A stretch of DNA of 64,000 nt from Maribellus maritimus (GCF_022267315.1 NZ_JAIKLE010000021.1:62001-126000), one strand, 5' to 3'. Counted from the stretch's first letter, positions 55,278 to 64,000 are shown. The notes: generated by a model not told the origin, from the letters alone. Made by a program: numbers and translations.

Positions 55278-55505
55278 AATATATGATTTATTTAAATTTA
55301 CATATTCAGGATTTGGATTTAACATAACAACATTAACTACTGACTGCCAGTATTTTAATTTCGCACATAGAAGTTTTGTTTTTTCAGGAAATTTATTAGA
55401 CAGGTTTGTGGTTTCCCCAATATCCTCTTTTAAATTGAAAAGACTGAGCTTTTCTGATTCAAACTCATAAATCAGTTTCCAGTCTCCTTTGCGGATAGCA
55501 AACAT
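55278..55505 (-). pseudogene. Duplicated C-terminal fragment of a sulfatase
   Basis: 76 codons reading GDWKLIYEFESEKLSLFNLK then EDIGETTNLSNKFPEK, which matches the last 70 residues of the intact sulfatase at 57592-59004. At the DNA level a stretch of about 110 bases (from about 55382) has only three mismatches to the copy near 57665. The N-terminal 85% of the gene is absent and the frame runs on into the lipoprotein gene without a stop. A GH36-like gene now sits between the fragment and the intact parent. Recent partial duplication; no function expected. Confidence 0.85.
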
Positions 55506-55507
55506 CT

Positions 55508-57580
55508 TTAATTAAGAATTTTATATCGATAGAATAGAAAAGATGCCGGTATATCCGAAGAAAACAAAAGTGATGAACCGGACTGTGTTAATATTCTTTT
55601 TTCTCCGGTTAGCAAGTTATAAAGCTCAATTTTTTTGTTTTCTAAAAATTTGAGCTCGATGCTTTTACTTTTTTCGTTGTTATTCAATTCACGGAACACG
55701 GTTAAATATCCATTTCCTGTTTCCGGATTATAATTCTGAAACCCGGTCCAGCTTTTGTTGTCAGGTTTATCGCCAATAGCAAAAACATAGCCTTTGTACA
55801 TTTCGTCCCGTTCTGCCTTATACTTTGCTATAATTGGTTTGAGTTCAGCTCTTGCTTCCGGCGACAGGAATTGCAATTCAGTAAAAAATATAGGGCTCGA
55901 CATCAATGTAATGGCAAAATTATAAGCATGTGAATATTTTAATGCATCTGTAATTGCCTCCGGAGGAGTCAGGTCTTTGTTCTGAAAAGTGAGCTGTACT
56001 TTATTCAGGTTCATATAGCTGGCGAGTTCCCATCCATCACGCAATACCTGCCACGGCTCATACTGCACGGAAGGACGTATCGTGTATGCTTTGCGGTTTG
56101 CCAAATAAAGGTTTCCGCAGTCGCGTCCGAAATAAAATCCCATGCGTGGAGCTCTTTCTGTCACATCCCAGTTTACAACAGCACTATAGTTTGAGTACTT
56201 TATTAAATCGCGTGCCTTATAATACAGATTATCTAAAGCCTCCTTTGTATGAAGTACGGCAAAATCCAATTTAAAGGATTTAAAATCGCCAGCATCATAA
56301 TTTGCTTTTAACGTATTCAACGGCGCAGTCCAGGCATTCCACAAACCCAAACGAATCCCTTTTTCCTTTGCTGTTTCGCGTACTTTCCCAAAACCATCTG
56401 GATAAATATCGTAGCTTTCGGGCATCAACGTCCCGTCTAAAAGCTGGGGCAATTCACTGTTTTTGTATGATTGGGTCGGGCCCTTTGCTGCCGGCAACCA
56501 ACTATCTTCACCTTTTCTTATTTGCCATCCATCATCAATCTGAAGGATATCAATACCCAGTTCTGCACAGACTTCAATTTCGGTCAACACATTTTCTTCC
56601 CTGGCTTTGTACCAACACTGGTCCTGCTTATCTTCAGAGCCCCAGGTATTGGCCATGATAAAAACATCCCTATCCGGATGAACGGGATAACGAATCCGAT
56701 CAAAACGTTTAATCTGCATTTGTGCATCAAGTTCGTTGCCCTGATAAAGAACCAGCCAATTGGCCCAGCAAAATTTGTATTCGTTATCCTCAAGATCATT
56801 CGGACAAAGACCTAAGCCGGTTACAAATAGCTGACTTTCTTTTCGTTCAAAGCCGCCTGTCTCCAATGCCTCGTGCATGTCCGTATGAATCTGCGATTCT
56901 TTCAGAAGAATTAGCCCGCCTGCTCTTCCGGCAGCAATCAGTCCGCTTGTTATTTCTGAGCTTCCATTTTCCGGGATATTTTCTGTCGTTAATATTTCAT
57001 ACGGTTTAACATCAGCTTTTAACCCGGCCTGATAGCCAAAAGCAGTTACTTTCTCCTGTTTATCAGCTAATTTAATCGATTCTGAAATTCCAGGGGCCAA
57101 TGTTCCATCCCCCATCTTTTTGCCGGAAGGCGTTTTTAGCCAAACCTGGGTACGTAGTCCGGGGGCATCCGGGTAAGCCCAAACTTCATACTTCAAAATT
57201 ATATTACTGTATTTTATTTCGGCTACAATAGTAAGGTGTTCACTGGTAAAATGCTCGTCATCATCACGAAAGGCTTTTAGTGATATTAGTTTTCCTTCAC
57301 CAAGATCACCAAAATCCCAGTCTGCGGGGGTATCAGAGTTTGTGGCAACTACCTCTCCTGAATTATTTTTTATTTGTATGGTAGAAAGTCCCTTACCTGT
57401 CCAAACCCAGGAACGTTCTATTTCTCCCGTTGAAACAATCAGTTGATTTCTTTTTGTATGGGCTTTTGCATTTTTGAAAGAGTTATTTAGTGTAGGTAAA
57501 TCTGATGCAAACAAACTTGGCGGAGTAAGGAGAGTAATAATTACAATTATTTTTATCAGTCCTAAAATATAGTTTTTCAT
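55508..57580 (-). CDS. GH36-like alpha-galactosidase
   Basis: 690 residues with a signal peptide (about 1-25, LFAS). An N-terminal beta-sandwich (about 40-290) precedes the TIM barrel with DILQIDDGWQ (349-353), IRLGLWNAWTAP (409-420), FKSFKLDFA (K437-x-D439, candidate nucleophile) and VVNWDVTERAPRMGFYFGRD (D487 candidate acid/base), followed by a C-terminal beta domain. This is the order in GH36/melibiase enzymes, which release alpha-linked galactose with retention. It is periplasmic or surface-located. It begins 11 bases after the sulfatase stop, so the pair may act in sequence on sulfated galactosides. Neighbouring families with the same fold (GH27, GH97-like) cannot be ruled out. Confidence 0.8.
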   Translation of the reverse strand: MKNYILGLIKIIVIITLLTPPSLFASDLPTLNNSFKNAKAHTKRNQLIVSTGEIERSWVWTGKGLSTIQIKNNSGEVVATNSDTPADWDFGDLGEGKLISLKAFRDDDEHFTSEHLTIVAEIKYSNIILKYEVWAYPDAPGLRTQVWLKTPSGKKMGDGTLAPGISESIKLADKQEKVTAFGYQAGLKADVKPYEILTTENIPENGSSEITSGLIAAGRAGGLILLKESQIHTDMHEALETGGFERKESQLFVTGLGLCPNDLEDNEYKFCWANWLVLYQGNELDAQMQIKRFDRIRYPVHPDRDVFIMANTWGSEDKQDQCWYKAREENVLTEIEVCAELGIDILQIDDGWQIRKGEDSWLPAAKGPTQSYKNSELPQLLDGTLMPESYDIYPDGFGKVRETAKEKGIRLGLWNAWTAPLNTLKANYDAGDFKSFKLDFAVLHTKEALDNLYYKARDLIKYSNYSAVVNWDVTERAPRMGFYFGRDCGNLYLANRKAYTIRPSVQYEPWQVLRDGWELASYMNLNKVQLTFQNKDLTPPEAITDALKYSHAYNFAITLMSSPIFFTELQFLSPEARAELKPIIAKYKAERDEMYKGYVFAIGDKPDNKSWTGFQNYNPETGNGYLTVFRELNNNEKSKSIELKFLENKKIELYNLLTGEKRILTQSGSSLLFSSDIPASFLFYRYKILN

Positions 57581-57591
57581 TGTTTATTCTT

Positions 57592-59004
57592 TTAATTTTT
57601 AAACTCTGGGTTTGGGTTTGGTATAACAGCGTTAACGTCTAATTGCCAGTTTTTTAATTTCTCATATAGGTATTTTGCTTTTTCAGGAAATTTATCAGAC
57701 AGGTTTGTAGTTTCCCCAATATCCTCTTTTAAATTGAAAAGACTGAGCTTTTGTGATTCAAACTCATAAATCAGTTTCCAGTCTCCTTCACGTACAGCAG
57801 CTGCCATACTTTTTTCATTATTACGATGATGCGGGAAATGCCAGAAGATTGCTCTATCATCTGGTTTTTCCCCATCGATTATTACAGGCCATAAGTTAAT
57901 TCCGTCAACTTTGTATTTCCCTGTTTCTGAAAAGTTTCCGGATGCAGCCAATAAAGTAGGGAAAAAATCCGGACTGGTAACCGGGATTTCGCATGTTGTA
58001 TTTTCCGGAACAATTCCGGGCAAACTAAAAACCAACGGAACACGAATGCCTCCTTCATACAATGAACCTTTCCTATCTTGCAGAGGTGGATTTTCCTGAA
58101 CTCCGCCATTATCAGAATAAAAAATTATCAATGTATTTTTAGTTAAATTCAATTCACGAAGCTTGTTTAAAACTCTGCCCACATTTTCATCCAACTGGTC
58201 GATCATTGCATAATACTTGTTTCCATTGTATTTTTTTACAACATCATTCGGCACTTGCCAGGGAGTATGCACTGTATAAAATGAGAGATAAAGAAGAAAC
58301 TTTTCCTTCTTATTCTCTTCAATGAACCTGCATGCATCTTCCCCGAGCCTGTCTGTCAGATATTCATTTTCGGCCTCATCTGCAATAGTTGCATTCCGGT
58401 ATGGTGAAAAATAGCTGGCTGGCTGTCCATAGGCACAACCTCCAATATTAATATCGAATCCTTGTTGGTCGGGGTGATAATTGGCATTAACGACGCCATC
58501 CGTAGTTGTTTGCGACCCTTCACCTGCCAAATGCCATTTTCCCAAAAATACAGTTTTGTAACCATTCCTTTTTAATACTTCTGCAAGAGTTGTTTCTTCC
58601 AACGGAAGATGGTCAATAAAATCGGCTTCTAACAACTTTTTTCCCTTGCTTCTTTGGGCAACATACTTTTCCATTCCAATTCCCGGAATATGGCATGTTA
58701 GATGCAGAGTTGCAGGATATTTGCCGGTAAGAATACTTGCCCTGGTAGGCGAACAAACAGGACATGAAGCATAAGCATTGGTAAAAACCATTCCGTTTTG
58801 GGCCAGCTTATCAATATTAGGCGTTTTTATTTGTGGTTTTTGTTTCATATAGCCAATATCGGAGTAGCCAAGGTCGTCAACTAAAATAAAAACGATGTTT
58901 TTAGGATTCTCCATTTTATCTTTTGAAAAAGCCAAAAACGGGAATACCCAAAGAAAACAAACAACAACAACAACCTTTTTAAAAAAAATTATTTCTAATT
59001 TCAT
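57592..59004 (-). CDS. Sulfatase (formylglycine type), S1
   Basis: 470 residues with an N-terminal signal (about 8-27). Metal Asp pair D43-D44 in FILVDDLGYSDIGY; the modification site is C84-S-P-T-R88 (CPVCSPTRASILTGKYP), the Cys that anaerobic or FGE-type enzymes convert to formylglycine. KWHLAGEG and YSDNGG supply further active-site residues. It removes sulfate esters from sugar chains in the periplasm. Its start overlaps the previous sulfatase gene by four bases (ATGA). Its C-terminal part is duplicated at 55278-55505. Confidence 0.93.
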   Translation of the reverse strand: MKLEIIFFKKVVVVVCFLWVFPFLAFSKDKMENPKNIVFILVDDLGYSDIGYMKQKPQIKTPNIDKLAQNGMVFTNAYASCPVCSPTRASILTGKYPATLHLTCHIPGIGMEKYVAQRSKGKKLLEADFIDHLPLEETTLAEVLKRNGYKTVFLGKWHLAGEGSQTTTDGVVNANYHPDQQGFDINIGGCAYGQPASYFSPYRNATIADEAENEYLTDRLGEDACRFIEENKKEKFLLYLSFYTVHTPWQVPNDVVKKYNGNKYYAMIDQLDENVGRVLNKLRELNLTKNTLIIFYSDNGGVQENPPLQDRKGSLYEGGIRVPLVFSLPGIVPENTTCEIPVTSPDFFPTLLAASGNFSETGKYKVDGINLWPVIIDGEKPDDRAIFWHFPHHRNNEKSMAAAVREGDWKLIYEFESQKLSLFNLKEDIGETTNLSDKFPEKAKYLYEKLKNWQLDVNAVIPNPNPEFKN

Positions 59005-60413
59005 TTTACACTATTTCCTTTAAAATTCGGATTTATTATAGAAGGGACAGGGGCTGCAGTTTCTTTCCGCCATTCTTTTAATATTTCAAGAAATTCATTC
59101 ACTTTTTGAGGATTGGAAGTGGCCAGGTTATTTGTTTCACCGATATCTTCTTTCAGGTTGTATAATTCAATATCATTATTTTCAAAATATTGAATCAATT
59201 TCCAATCGCCTAAACGAATGGCAGAACCGGGACGACAGCGGAAAAGCGGATCCTGGCATTCTGGATTCCCTCCTTCGAGATAAATTGGGAAATGCCAAAA
59301 CAGAGGTCTTTCCCTTAACATGCTGTTTCCTTTCAACAACGAAACAAATGACTGTCCGTCAAGAACTTTTTCTTCAGGTTTGGAAATTCCTGCCACTTCA
59401 AGGATTGTTGGATAAAAATCAAGGTTAGAAACCGGGTAATCCGTTGTAGTCCCTTGCTCAATCTTTCCTTTCCAATAAGCAAACATCGGTTCCCTGATAC
59501 CTCCTTCGTAATATGATCCTTTGCCTGCACGAAGTGGCTTTTGTCGTGTTACTTTGTAAACACCACCGTTGTCAGAGATAAACAAGATGAATGTATTTTC
59601 AAGTTTATTGGATTCTTTCAGTAAGGAAATTAAACGACCTATTTGAGAGTCCAGGTTTTCAACCATTGTGCCATATTGGGCATTATTCTGACCATTCCAT
59701 TCCGGCTTGTTTTTATACTTGGAAAGTAAGTCTTTTACCGGGTTTACAGGAGTATGAACTGCATAGGGAGAATAATATAAAAAGAAAGGCCGATCTGATG
59801 TGGATTTTACAAATTCCAGGGTTTTATCCATTACCAGATTAGTCAGATAATAATCATCTGTTGGTGGCTTAAGGGAAGGTACATTTTTATATGGAGGATA
59901 ATAACTTCCGGGGTTTCCGGCATGGCTACCGCCAATATTTACATCGAATCCAAACAAAGTGGGATCATCGCTCAGATGCCATTTACCGGCATGGCAGGTA
60001 GTGTAACCGGCCTCTTTTAATACTTCAGGAATAAGAATGTTATCATCGGGCATATATTCATTATTTGCGGTAGGGATTAATTTGCGGTTTTCACTTTTTC
60101 CCCTCTCTGATGTTCCGACAGTGTAGATACCATGTCGTGGCGTCCACTGCCCACTCATCAAACAGGCTCTGCTGGGGGCACAGTTTGCCGCAGCCGCATA
60201 GGCATTGGTAAAAATCATTCCATCGGCTGCCAGGGCATCTAAATTGGGAGTTTCGTAATATTCCGAGCCCATAAAACCAACATCTCGCCAGCCCATATCG
60301 TCAATGTTGATGAGCAAAATGTTTGGCTTGTTTTCATCCTCGATTTTAGCTCCACAGGAAGTAACTTCCAGGCTAAAAATTGTAAATAAGAGAATTAATG
60401 CGAACCTATTCAT
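59001..60413 (-). CDS. Sulfatase (formylglycine type), lipoprotein, S1
   Basis: 470 residues; lipobox VTSC (Cys20), so anchored, unlike the neighbouring sulfatases. D38-D39 in INIDDMGWRDVGF and C78-A-P-S-R82 (NCAPSRACLMSGQW) form the catalytic set; KWHLSDDPTLFGFDVNIGGSH and ISDNGGVYKV follow. Its substrate subgroup differs from the 57592 enzyme, judging by the loops after the modification site (TPRHGIYTVGTSERG). Seven bases separate it from the upstream sulfatase gene. Confidence 0.93.
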   Translation of the reverse strand: MNRFALILLFTIFSLEVTSCGAKIEDENKPNILLINIDDMGWRDVGFMGSEYYETPNLDALAADGMIFTNAYAAAANCAPSRACLMSGQWTPRHGIYTVGTSERGKSENRKLIPTANNEYMPDDNILIPEVLKEAGYTTCHAGKWHLSDDPTLFGFDVNIGGSHAGNPGSYYPPYKNVPSLKPPTDDYYLTNLVMDKTLEFVKSTSDRPFFLYYSPYAVHTPVNPVKDLLSKYKNKPEWNGQNNAQYGTMVENLDSQIGRLISLLKESNKLENTFILFISDNGGVYKVTRQKPLRAGKGSYYEGGIREPMFAYWKGKIEQGTTTDYPVSNLDFYPTILEVAGISKPEEKVLDGQSFVSLLKGNSMLRERPLFWHFPIYLEGGNPECQDPLFRCRPGSAIRLGDWKLIQYFENNDIELYNLKEDIGETNNLATSNPQKVNEFLEILKEWRKETAAPVPSIINPNFKGNSVK

Positions 60414-60420
60414 TGTATGT

Positions 60421-61917
60421 TTATTTTACTAGTGTTTGTTTTTCAGCCTGTTCAATAATTCTCGTATTCCATTTATCCAACCAATCTATTGCTCCAGGCT
60501 TAAAACCGGGGTTAGGTTCAGTTGGTATAGGTGCTTCCATTTCTTTTTGCCAGTTTTTCAGATCAGTTAAAAGTTCTTTGGCCTTTTTCGAGTTCTTATT
60601 GCTGAGGTTTTGGGTTTCCCCAATGTCCTTTTTCAGATTGTACAATTCAATTGAATGGTCTTCAAAGTTTTCAATTAGCTTCCAGTTTCCTTTTCGGATA
60701 ACTCCTCCCGGCGCTTGCCACAAATAAGAATTGCTGTGCCCGTTTCCGTTATAGGAAGTTAAATGCCAGAAAATAGCATCACGATTAAGACACTTTCCTC
60801 CATCCAGAAGCGGAACAATACTTTCGCCGTCAATTATTTTATTTTCCGGGATAGCAGCCCCCGCCATTGCAGCCAGTGTTGGGAAATAATCAACCACGGT
60901 TACCGGCACATCACTGCTAGAACCCTGTTTTGCTTTTCCGGGCCATCTTACAATCAACGGCACCCGGATGCCGCCTTCGTAAAGATTTCCTTTTTGCCCT
61001 TTCAGCGGAGCATTGGAGGTCACCATTATTTGACCGCCGTTATCGGAAGTGAGGACAACAATCGTATTTTTTGAAAGGTTCAACTCTTCAAGTTTATTGA
61101 GCACCCTCCCCACTGAATAATCCATGTAGCTGACCATGGCTCCGTAATTTGGATTATTTTGCTCGTAAAAGCCTTCTTTCCCTTTGTATTTTTCCACCCA
61201 TTCCTTTTTTGCATGAACAGGCACATGAACCTGATAAAATGGGAAATAAATAAAAAATGGCTTGTTTTTGTTTCCATCAATAAACGCACACACACTATCT
61301 GTCAGAACTTCGGTGATGTATTTCCCTTTTTCTTTTACATCAATATTTTTAATACCCACGAAAGGGCTAAAATACGATTTAGGAGAGCCAGCCTCACAAC
61401 CGCCCACATTCACGTCGAAGCCCTGATTGGTAGGATAAGTCTCTTCATTATTCCCCAAATGCCATTTCCCGAAACTACCGGTTTTATAACCTGCATTTTT
61501 CAGGACTTCAGCAATGGTAATATCCTCGGGTACAAGGTATTTTTTTGACGGAATCCCTTTCAGCTTTTTCATTTTCGATGGGGTGTTGGCATACCCATCT
61601 ACCGAAAAAATTCCGGTACGCGGAGCATACTCACCGGTCATCAAACTAGCTCTGGAGGGAGAGCAGGTTGGCATCATATACGCCGATGTGAATTTCATGC
61701 CCTGATCCGCTAGTTTATCAATATTTGGGGTCATGTAATAGTCACTACCAAAACATCCCAAGTCACTCCAACCCAAATCATCAACCAAAAAGAAAACAAT
61801 ATTCGGTTTTTCCTGAGCTTTTATATTGATACTTCCTGATAACAGAATAGATAACACCATTATTTTTATAAGGAGCGTTTTATTGAAAAACAAGAGTCCC
61901 TTAATTTTACTATTCAT
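60421..61917 (-). CDS. Sulfatase (formylglycine type), S1
   Basis: 498 residues with a Sec signal (about 15-34, NIKAQ). D46-D47 in VFFLVDDLGWSDLGCFG; modification site C85-S-P-S-R89 (PTCSPSRASLMTGEYAPRTG); KWHLGNNEE and LTSDNGGQI. The longest of the four; the extra length lies in an insert around 105-125 (TPSKMKKLKGIPSKKYL) and in the C-terminal tail. Overlaps the preceding sulfatase gene by eight bases, so translation is coupled. Confidence 0.93.
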   Translation of the reverse strand: MNSKIKGLLFFNKTLLIKIMVLSILLSGSINIKAQEKPNIVFFLVDDLGWSDLGCFGSDYYMTPNIDKLADQGMKFTSAYMMPTCSPSRASLMTGEYAPRTGIFSVDGYANTPSKMKKLKGIPSKKYLVPEDITIAEVLKNAGYKTGSFGKWHLGNNEETYPTNQGFDVNVGGCEAGSPKSYFSPFVGIKNIDVKEKGKYITEVLTDSVCAFIDGNKNKPFFIYFPFYQVHVPVHAKKEWVEKYKGKEGFYEQNNPNYGAMVSYMDYSVGRVLNKLEELNLSKNTIVVLTSDNGGQIMVTSNAPLKGQKGNLYEGGIRVPLIVRWPGKAKQGSSSDVPVTVVDYFPTLAAMAGAAIPENKIIDGESIVPLLDGGKCLNRDAIFWHLTSYNGNGHSNSYLWQAPGGVIRKGNWKLIENFEDHSIELYNLKKDIGETQNLSNKNSKKAKELLTDLKNWQKEMEAPIPTEPNPGFKPGAIDWLDKWNTRIIEQAEKQTLVK

Positions 61918-63304
61918 AACTCGACAACATGGATTTTATTTGTTGGACAAGCCCGGGATGCTGATCTGCAACATTGTGCTCTTCTCCTAAGTCATTGCTT
62001 AGATCATAAAGCTCTATTTCACCCGGTTGGCTTTGCTCATTGGATGAATTTGGATAATTCACCACTGCTTTCCAATCGCCAAGCCGGATTGCTTTCCCTT
62101 TAACGAATTGATGCTTTCCCTGCCGGAATTCCCAGTACAAATAGTTATGCTCTTCCTGCCTGCTTTCGCCTTTTAATGTAGGGTAAAATGAAATTCCATT
62201 GGTTTGCAGAGGTTTTTCCTGGTCAATAATATCTGCTATTGTAGGAAGGATATCCCAAAAAGCACTTGGAAAATCAGAAGTTGTTCCTTGTTCAATTACA
62301 TTTGGCCAACGAGCTAAGAACGGAGCCCTTAATCCTCCCTCGTACATATCGCGTTTATGTCCTCTCAAAGGCCCATTGGAATCCCAGTATTCCGGGTCAT
62401 GCCCTCCTTCGTGATGAGAACCATTATCGCTTGAAAACATAACCAGAGTATTATCAGCAATCCCCATTTGTGTTAAAAGCGACAGCAATTCACCGATCTG
62501 ATCATCCAGATGTTCCATCATCGCTCCAAACCCTGCAATTGGATTTTGTACAGGCGGACAAATTTCTCCCGGCCCGGCTCCATATCTGCCAATTTTATCA
62601 TCAAATTGAGGCAATTTCTTTCGCCATTTTTCATGCAATTCTTTTGGGGCGTGCATGGCAGCATGTGGTATTGCAGTTGGGATATAACAGAAAAAAGGCT
62701 TATTTTCCTTCACACTTTCCCTGATAAAATTAAAAGCATCCTCCATTATAAAATCATGCACATAAGTTCCTGAATCCAAAGAAATCTCCTTACCATCTCT
62801 CACAATTGACGACGGATAGTACGTATGCGCAATCATCTGGCTTTTCCAGCCGGTAAAATGGTCAAAACTATGAGTTAAAGGATTCTCCTCTCCTTCGTTA
62901 CTCGTTATTCCCAATCCCCATTTACCAAAAGCTCCGGTTGTATAGCCAGCATTTTTAAACAAGCGAGGTAAAGTAACCATGGTCGAATCCAGTGCTCCCA
63001 TTTTTTCATCTGGCATATTTCCCCTGCAATGAACATGGCCGGGATCCTGGCCGGTCATTAATACTGCCCTTGACGGAGAGCAAACAGTATTTCCGGAATA
63101 ATGATTGGTAAAAAGTAAACCTTCATTTGCCAGCCGATCGATATTGGGTGTTGACAATTTCTTTTGACCATAGCATGATAAATCACCATATCCAAGATCA
63201 TCGGTAAGGATATAAATAACATTCGGAGGACTTGTTTTTTCTTCCTTGAAGGAGTTAAAAAATATGAAAAAGCCGAAAAGAATAAATATGGAATAGTATT
63301 TCAT
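61910..63304 (-). CDS. Sulfatase (formylglycine type), S1
   Basis: About 464 residues from the ATG at 63302-63304. The frame opens seven codons earlier at a TTG, but the ATG gives a clean signal peptide (MKYYSIFILFGFFIFFNSF). Asp pair in ILTDDLGYGDLSCYG; modification site CSPSR within TVCSPSRAVLMTGQDPGHVH; KWGLGI and FSSDNGSHHEGGHD. The GQDPGHVHCRGN segment and KWGLG motif place it in a different subgroup from the other three, nearer the arylsulfatase A-like type also seen in the decayed copy at 53045-53665. First sulfatase after SusD. Confidence 0.93.
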   Translation of the reverse strand: MKYYSIFILFGFFIFFNSFKEEKTSPPNVIYILTDDLGYGDLSCYGQKKLSTPNIDRLANEGLLFTNHYSGNTVCSPSRAVLMTGQDPGHVHCRGNMPDEKMGALDSTMVTLPRLFKNAGYTTGAFGKWGLGITSNEGEENPLTHSFDHFTGWKSQMIAHTYYPSSIVRDGKEISLDSGTYVHDFIMEDAFNFIRESVKENKPFFCYIPTAIPHAAMHAPKELHEKWRKKLPQFDDKIGRYGAGPGEICPPVQNPIAGFGAMMEHLDDQIGELLSLLTQMGIADNTLVMFSSDNGSHHEGGHDPEYWDSNGPLRGHKRDMYEGGLRAPFLARWPNVIEQGTTSDFPSAFWDILPTIADIIDQEKPLQTNGISFYPTLKGESRQEEHNYLYWEFRQGKHQFVKGKAIRLGDWKAVVNYPNSSNEQSQPGEIELYDLSNDLGEEHNVADQHPGLVQQIKSMLSSYE

Positions 63305-63355
63305 AGTATATCTTCTACAAATCAATTTTAATAATTGCTATTCATAGTACTAAAA

Positions 63356-63413
63356 ATGCAGCCTATACTAATTTCATCACACGGTATAATCCATAAATCA
63401 ATATAAGCTGCAT
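63356..63413 (-). terminator. Hairpin between SusD (partial) and the sulfatase operon
   Basis: ATGCAGCCTATA (63356-63367) pairs with TATAAGCTGCAT (63402-63413) with one mismatch; the loop is 34 bases. It lies 30 bases past the SusD stop. A probable attenuator or processing site between susCD and the enzyme genes. Confidence 0.5.
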
Positions 63414-63443
63414 CAGATAAATTAAGAATTGTACATGGTACTA

Positions 63444-64000
63444 CTAATAACCCGGATTTTGCTCTAAAGCCGGATTCAACACAATTTCTGCAGGAGGGAT
63501 TGGAAGCAGCGAATGATACGATTGAACATTTTCAGCACCCCATGGGTTTGTAGTCGCCATTGATTTAACAGCTTCTACTAATTTTCCCCAGCGTATTAAA
63601 TCCCAGCGACGTTGAAATTCAAACCCGAGTTCCCATTTGCGTTCGTCCATAATTGCCTGCCGAAAACTTTCTTTTGTCAGGCCAGACAGCATTTTCGAAG
63701 AGTCATCAAAAGCTCTTGTCCTAATCGTATTTATTTTTTCATAGGCATCCGCAGTTGGGCCATTCAGCTCATTTTCTGCTTCTGCATACATGAGGTAAGC
63801 ATCAGCAAGCCGGTAAATAATCGTATTGCTGCCCGTATTCCCCTTCGGATCTTCCAGATTCATATTTTTCGTGATATAATGATAGTGGTATTCACTTTCA
63901 TCCAGACCCAGCGAATGGTAAAAATCGTAGGAGTTATAACGTTTGTCTTCAGGGTCAAATGTTTCAAGAAATTCTTTCGAAGCGACATGCAGCCCGTAAC
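63444..64000 (-). CDS. SusD/RagB-type lipoprotein, C-terminal part (runs off window)
   Basis: The frame is open from the window edge: YGLHVASKEFLETFDPEDKR, YNSYDFYHSLG, then IYRLADAYLMYAEAENELNG (TPR-like helix of SusD), MDERKWELGFEFQRRWDLIR and the final LLPIPPAEIVLNPALEQNPGY, which is the common SusD C-terminus. About 185 residues are present; the start and the SusC partner lie beyond position 64000. It is the surface binding protein for the sulfated substrate handled by the downstream sulfatases. The nearest in-window ATG at 63863 is internal, not the start. Confidence 0.92.
   Translation of the reverse strand, partial: YGLHVASKEFLETFDPEDKRYNSYDFYHSLGLDESEYHYHYITKNMNLEDPKGNTGSNTIIYRLADAYLMYAEAENELNGPTADAYEKINTIRTRAFDDSSKMLSGLTKESFRQAIMDERKWELGFEFQRRWDLIRWGKLVEAVKSMATTNPWGAENVQSYHSLLPIPPAEIVLNPALEQNPGY

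Noticed and set aside
55278-55505. A 608-residue fused protein starting at 55505
   Set aside because: The first 76 codons are a sulfatase C-terminus copy and a lipoprotein signal begins at 55277, so the fusion is most likely not translated as such.
1-64000. CRISPR arrays, tRNA/rRNA genes, transposases and attachment sites
   Set aside because: I looked for regularly spaced repeats, tRNA-like stems with CCA ends, transposase motifs and flanking inverted repeats and saw none that could be supported.

Overview
The window looks like a piece of a marine or gut Bacteroidota chromosome, most likely a Marinilabiliales/Prolixibacteraceae-type polysaccharide degrader. The evidence is two SusC/SusD-type loci, an ECF sigma/FecR pair in front of a SusC with an STN domain, a type IX secretion C-terminal domain, many LxxC lipoprotein signals, AT-rich spacers and weak ribosome-binding sites. 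No rRNA, tRNA, CRISPR array or insertion sequence was recognised.

Layout. (1) 1-4331, plus strand: the end of a probable sodium:solute symporter, a BNR/sialidase-like propeller, an FG-GAP/VCBS repeat protein and a ChbG/YdjC-type deacetylase. This is a small carbohydrate operon. (2) 4390-4821: a stand-alone ASCH-domain protein. (3) 5163-38627: an island of secreted six-bladed beta-propeller proteins, 18 genes or near-genes plus one C-terminal remnant, all on the minus strand. It is interrupted by a plus-strand ECF sigma/zinc-finger anti-sigma/propeller-like operon (8072-10294), by two hybrid histidine kinases (16751-21068) and by an RND permease gene (34352-37390). (4) 34352-39842: an RND efflux operon with a propeller gene sitting between adaptor and permease. 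(5) 40241-41985: an AraC regulator and an MBL-fold hydrolase. (6) 42125-52617: an ECF sigma, FecR, SusC, SusD locus ending in a T9SS-exported BNR/GEVED protein. (7) 53045-64000: a sulfatase operon led by a SusD that runs off the window end. It holds four sulfatases, a GH36-like alpha-galactosidase, a TIM-barrel-like lipoprotein and two broken sulfatase copies.

The propeller island is the part that looks least described. Its genes share a GxxGRGPxEY-type motif, NDTI motifs and a closing strand of the type NPVLMLVKLKE, but otherwise diverge strongly. Seven copies share a nearly identical 3' end at the DNA level, which suggests duplication and gene conversion. Different sub-operons carry different shared upstream elements. 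The ECF operon and the divergent propeller pair share an ATTGTCACAAA...GACAT motif with matching spacing. Two other propeller operons share a 60-base element holding two imperfect direct repeats. Two further propeller genes share an AACGA-N6-TCGTT inverted repeat 55-56 bases before the start codon. Several copies are decaying: one has an amber codon, one has a fused peptidase-C39 fragment with a probable homopolymer frameshift, and one survives only as its last 30 codons.

Working idea (inference): the propellers are envelope-located ligand binders or signal partners, split into separately controlled sets by the ECF system, the hybrid kinase pair and local operators. The flanking SusCD/sulfatase loci take up and desulfate a sulfated, possibly galactose-containing polysaccharide. 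The sequence alone does not show a direct functional link between the propeller island and these loci.
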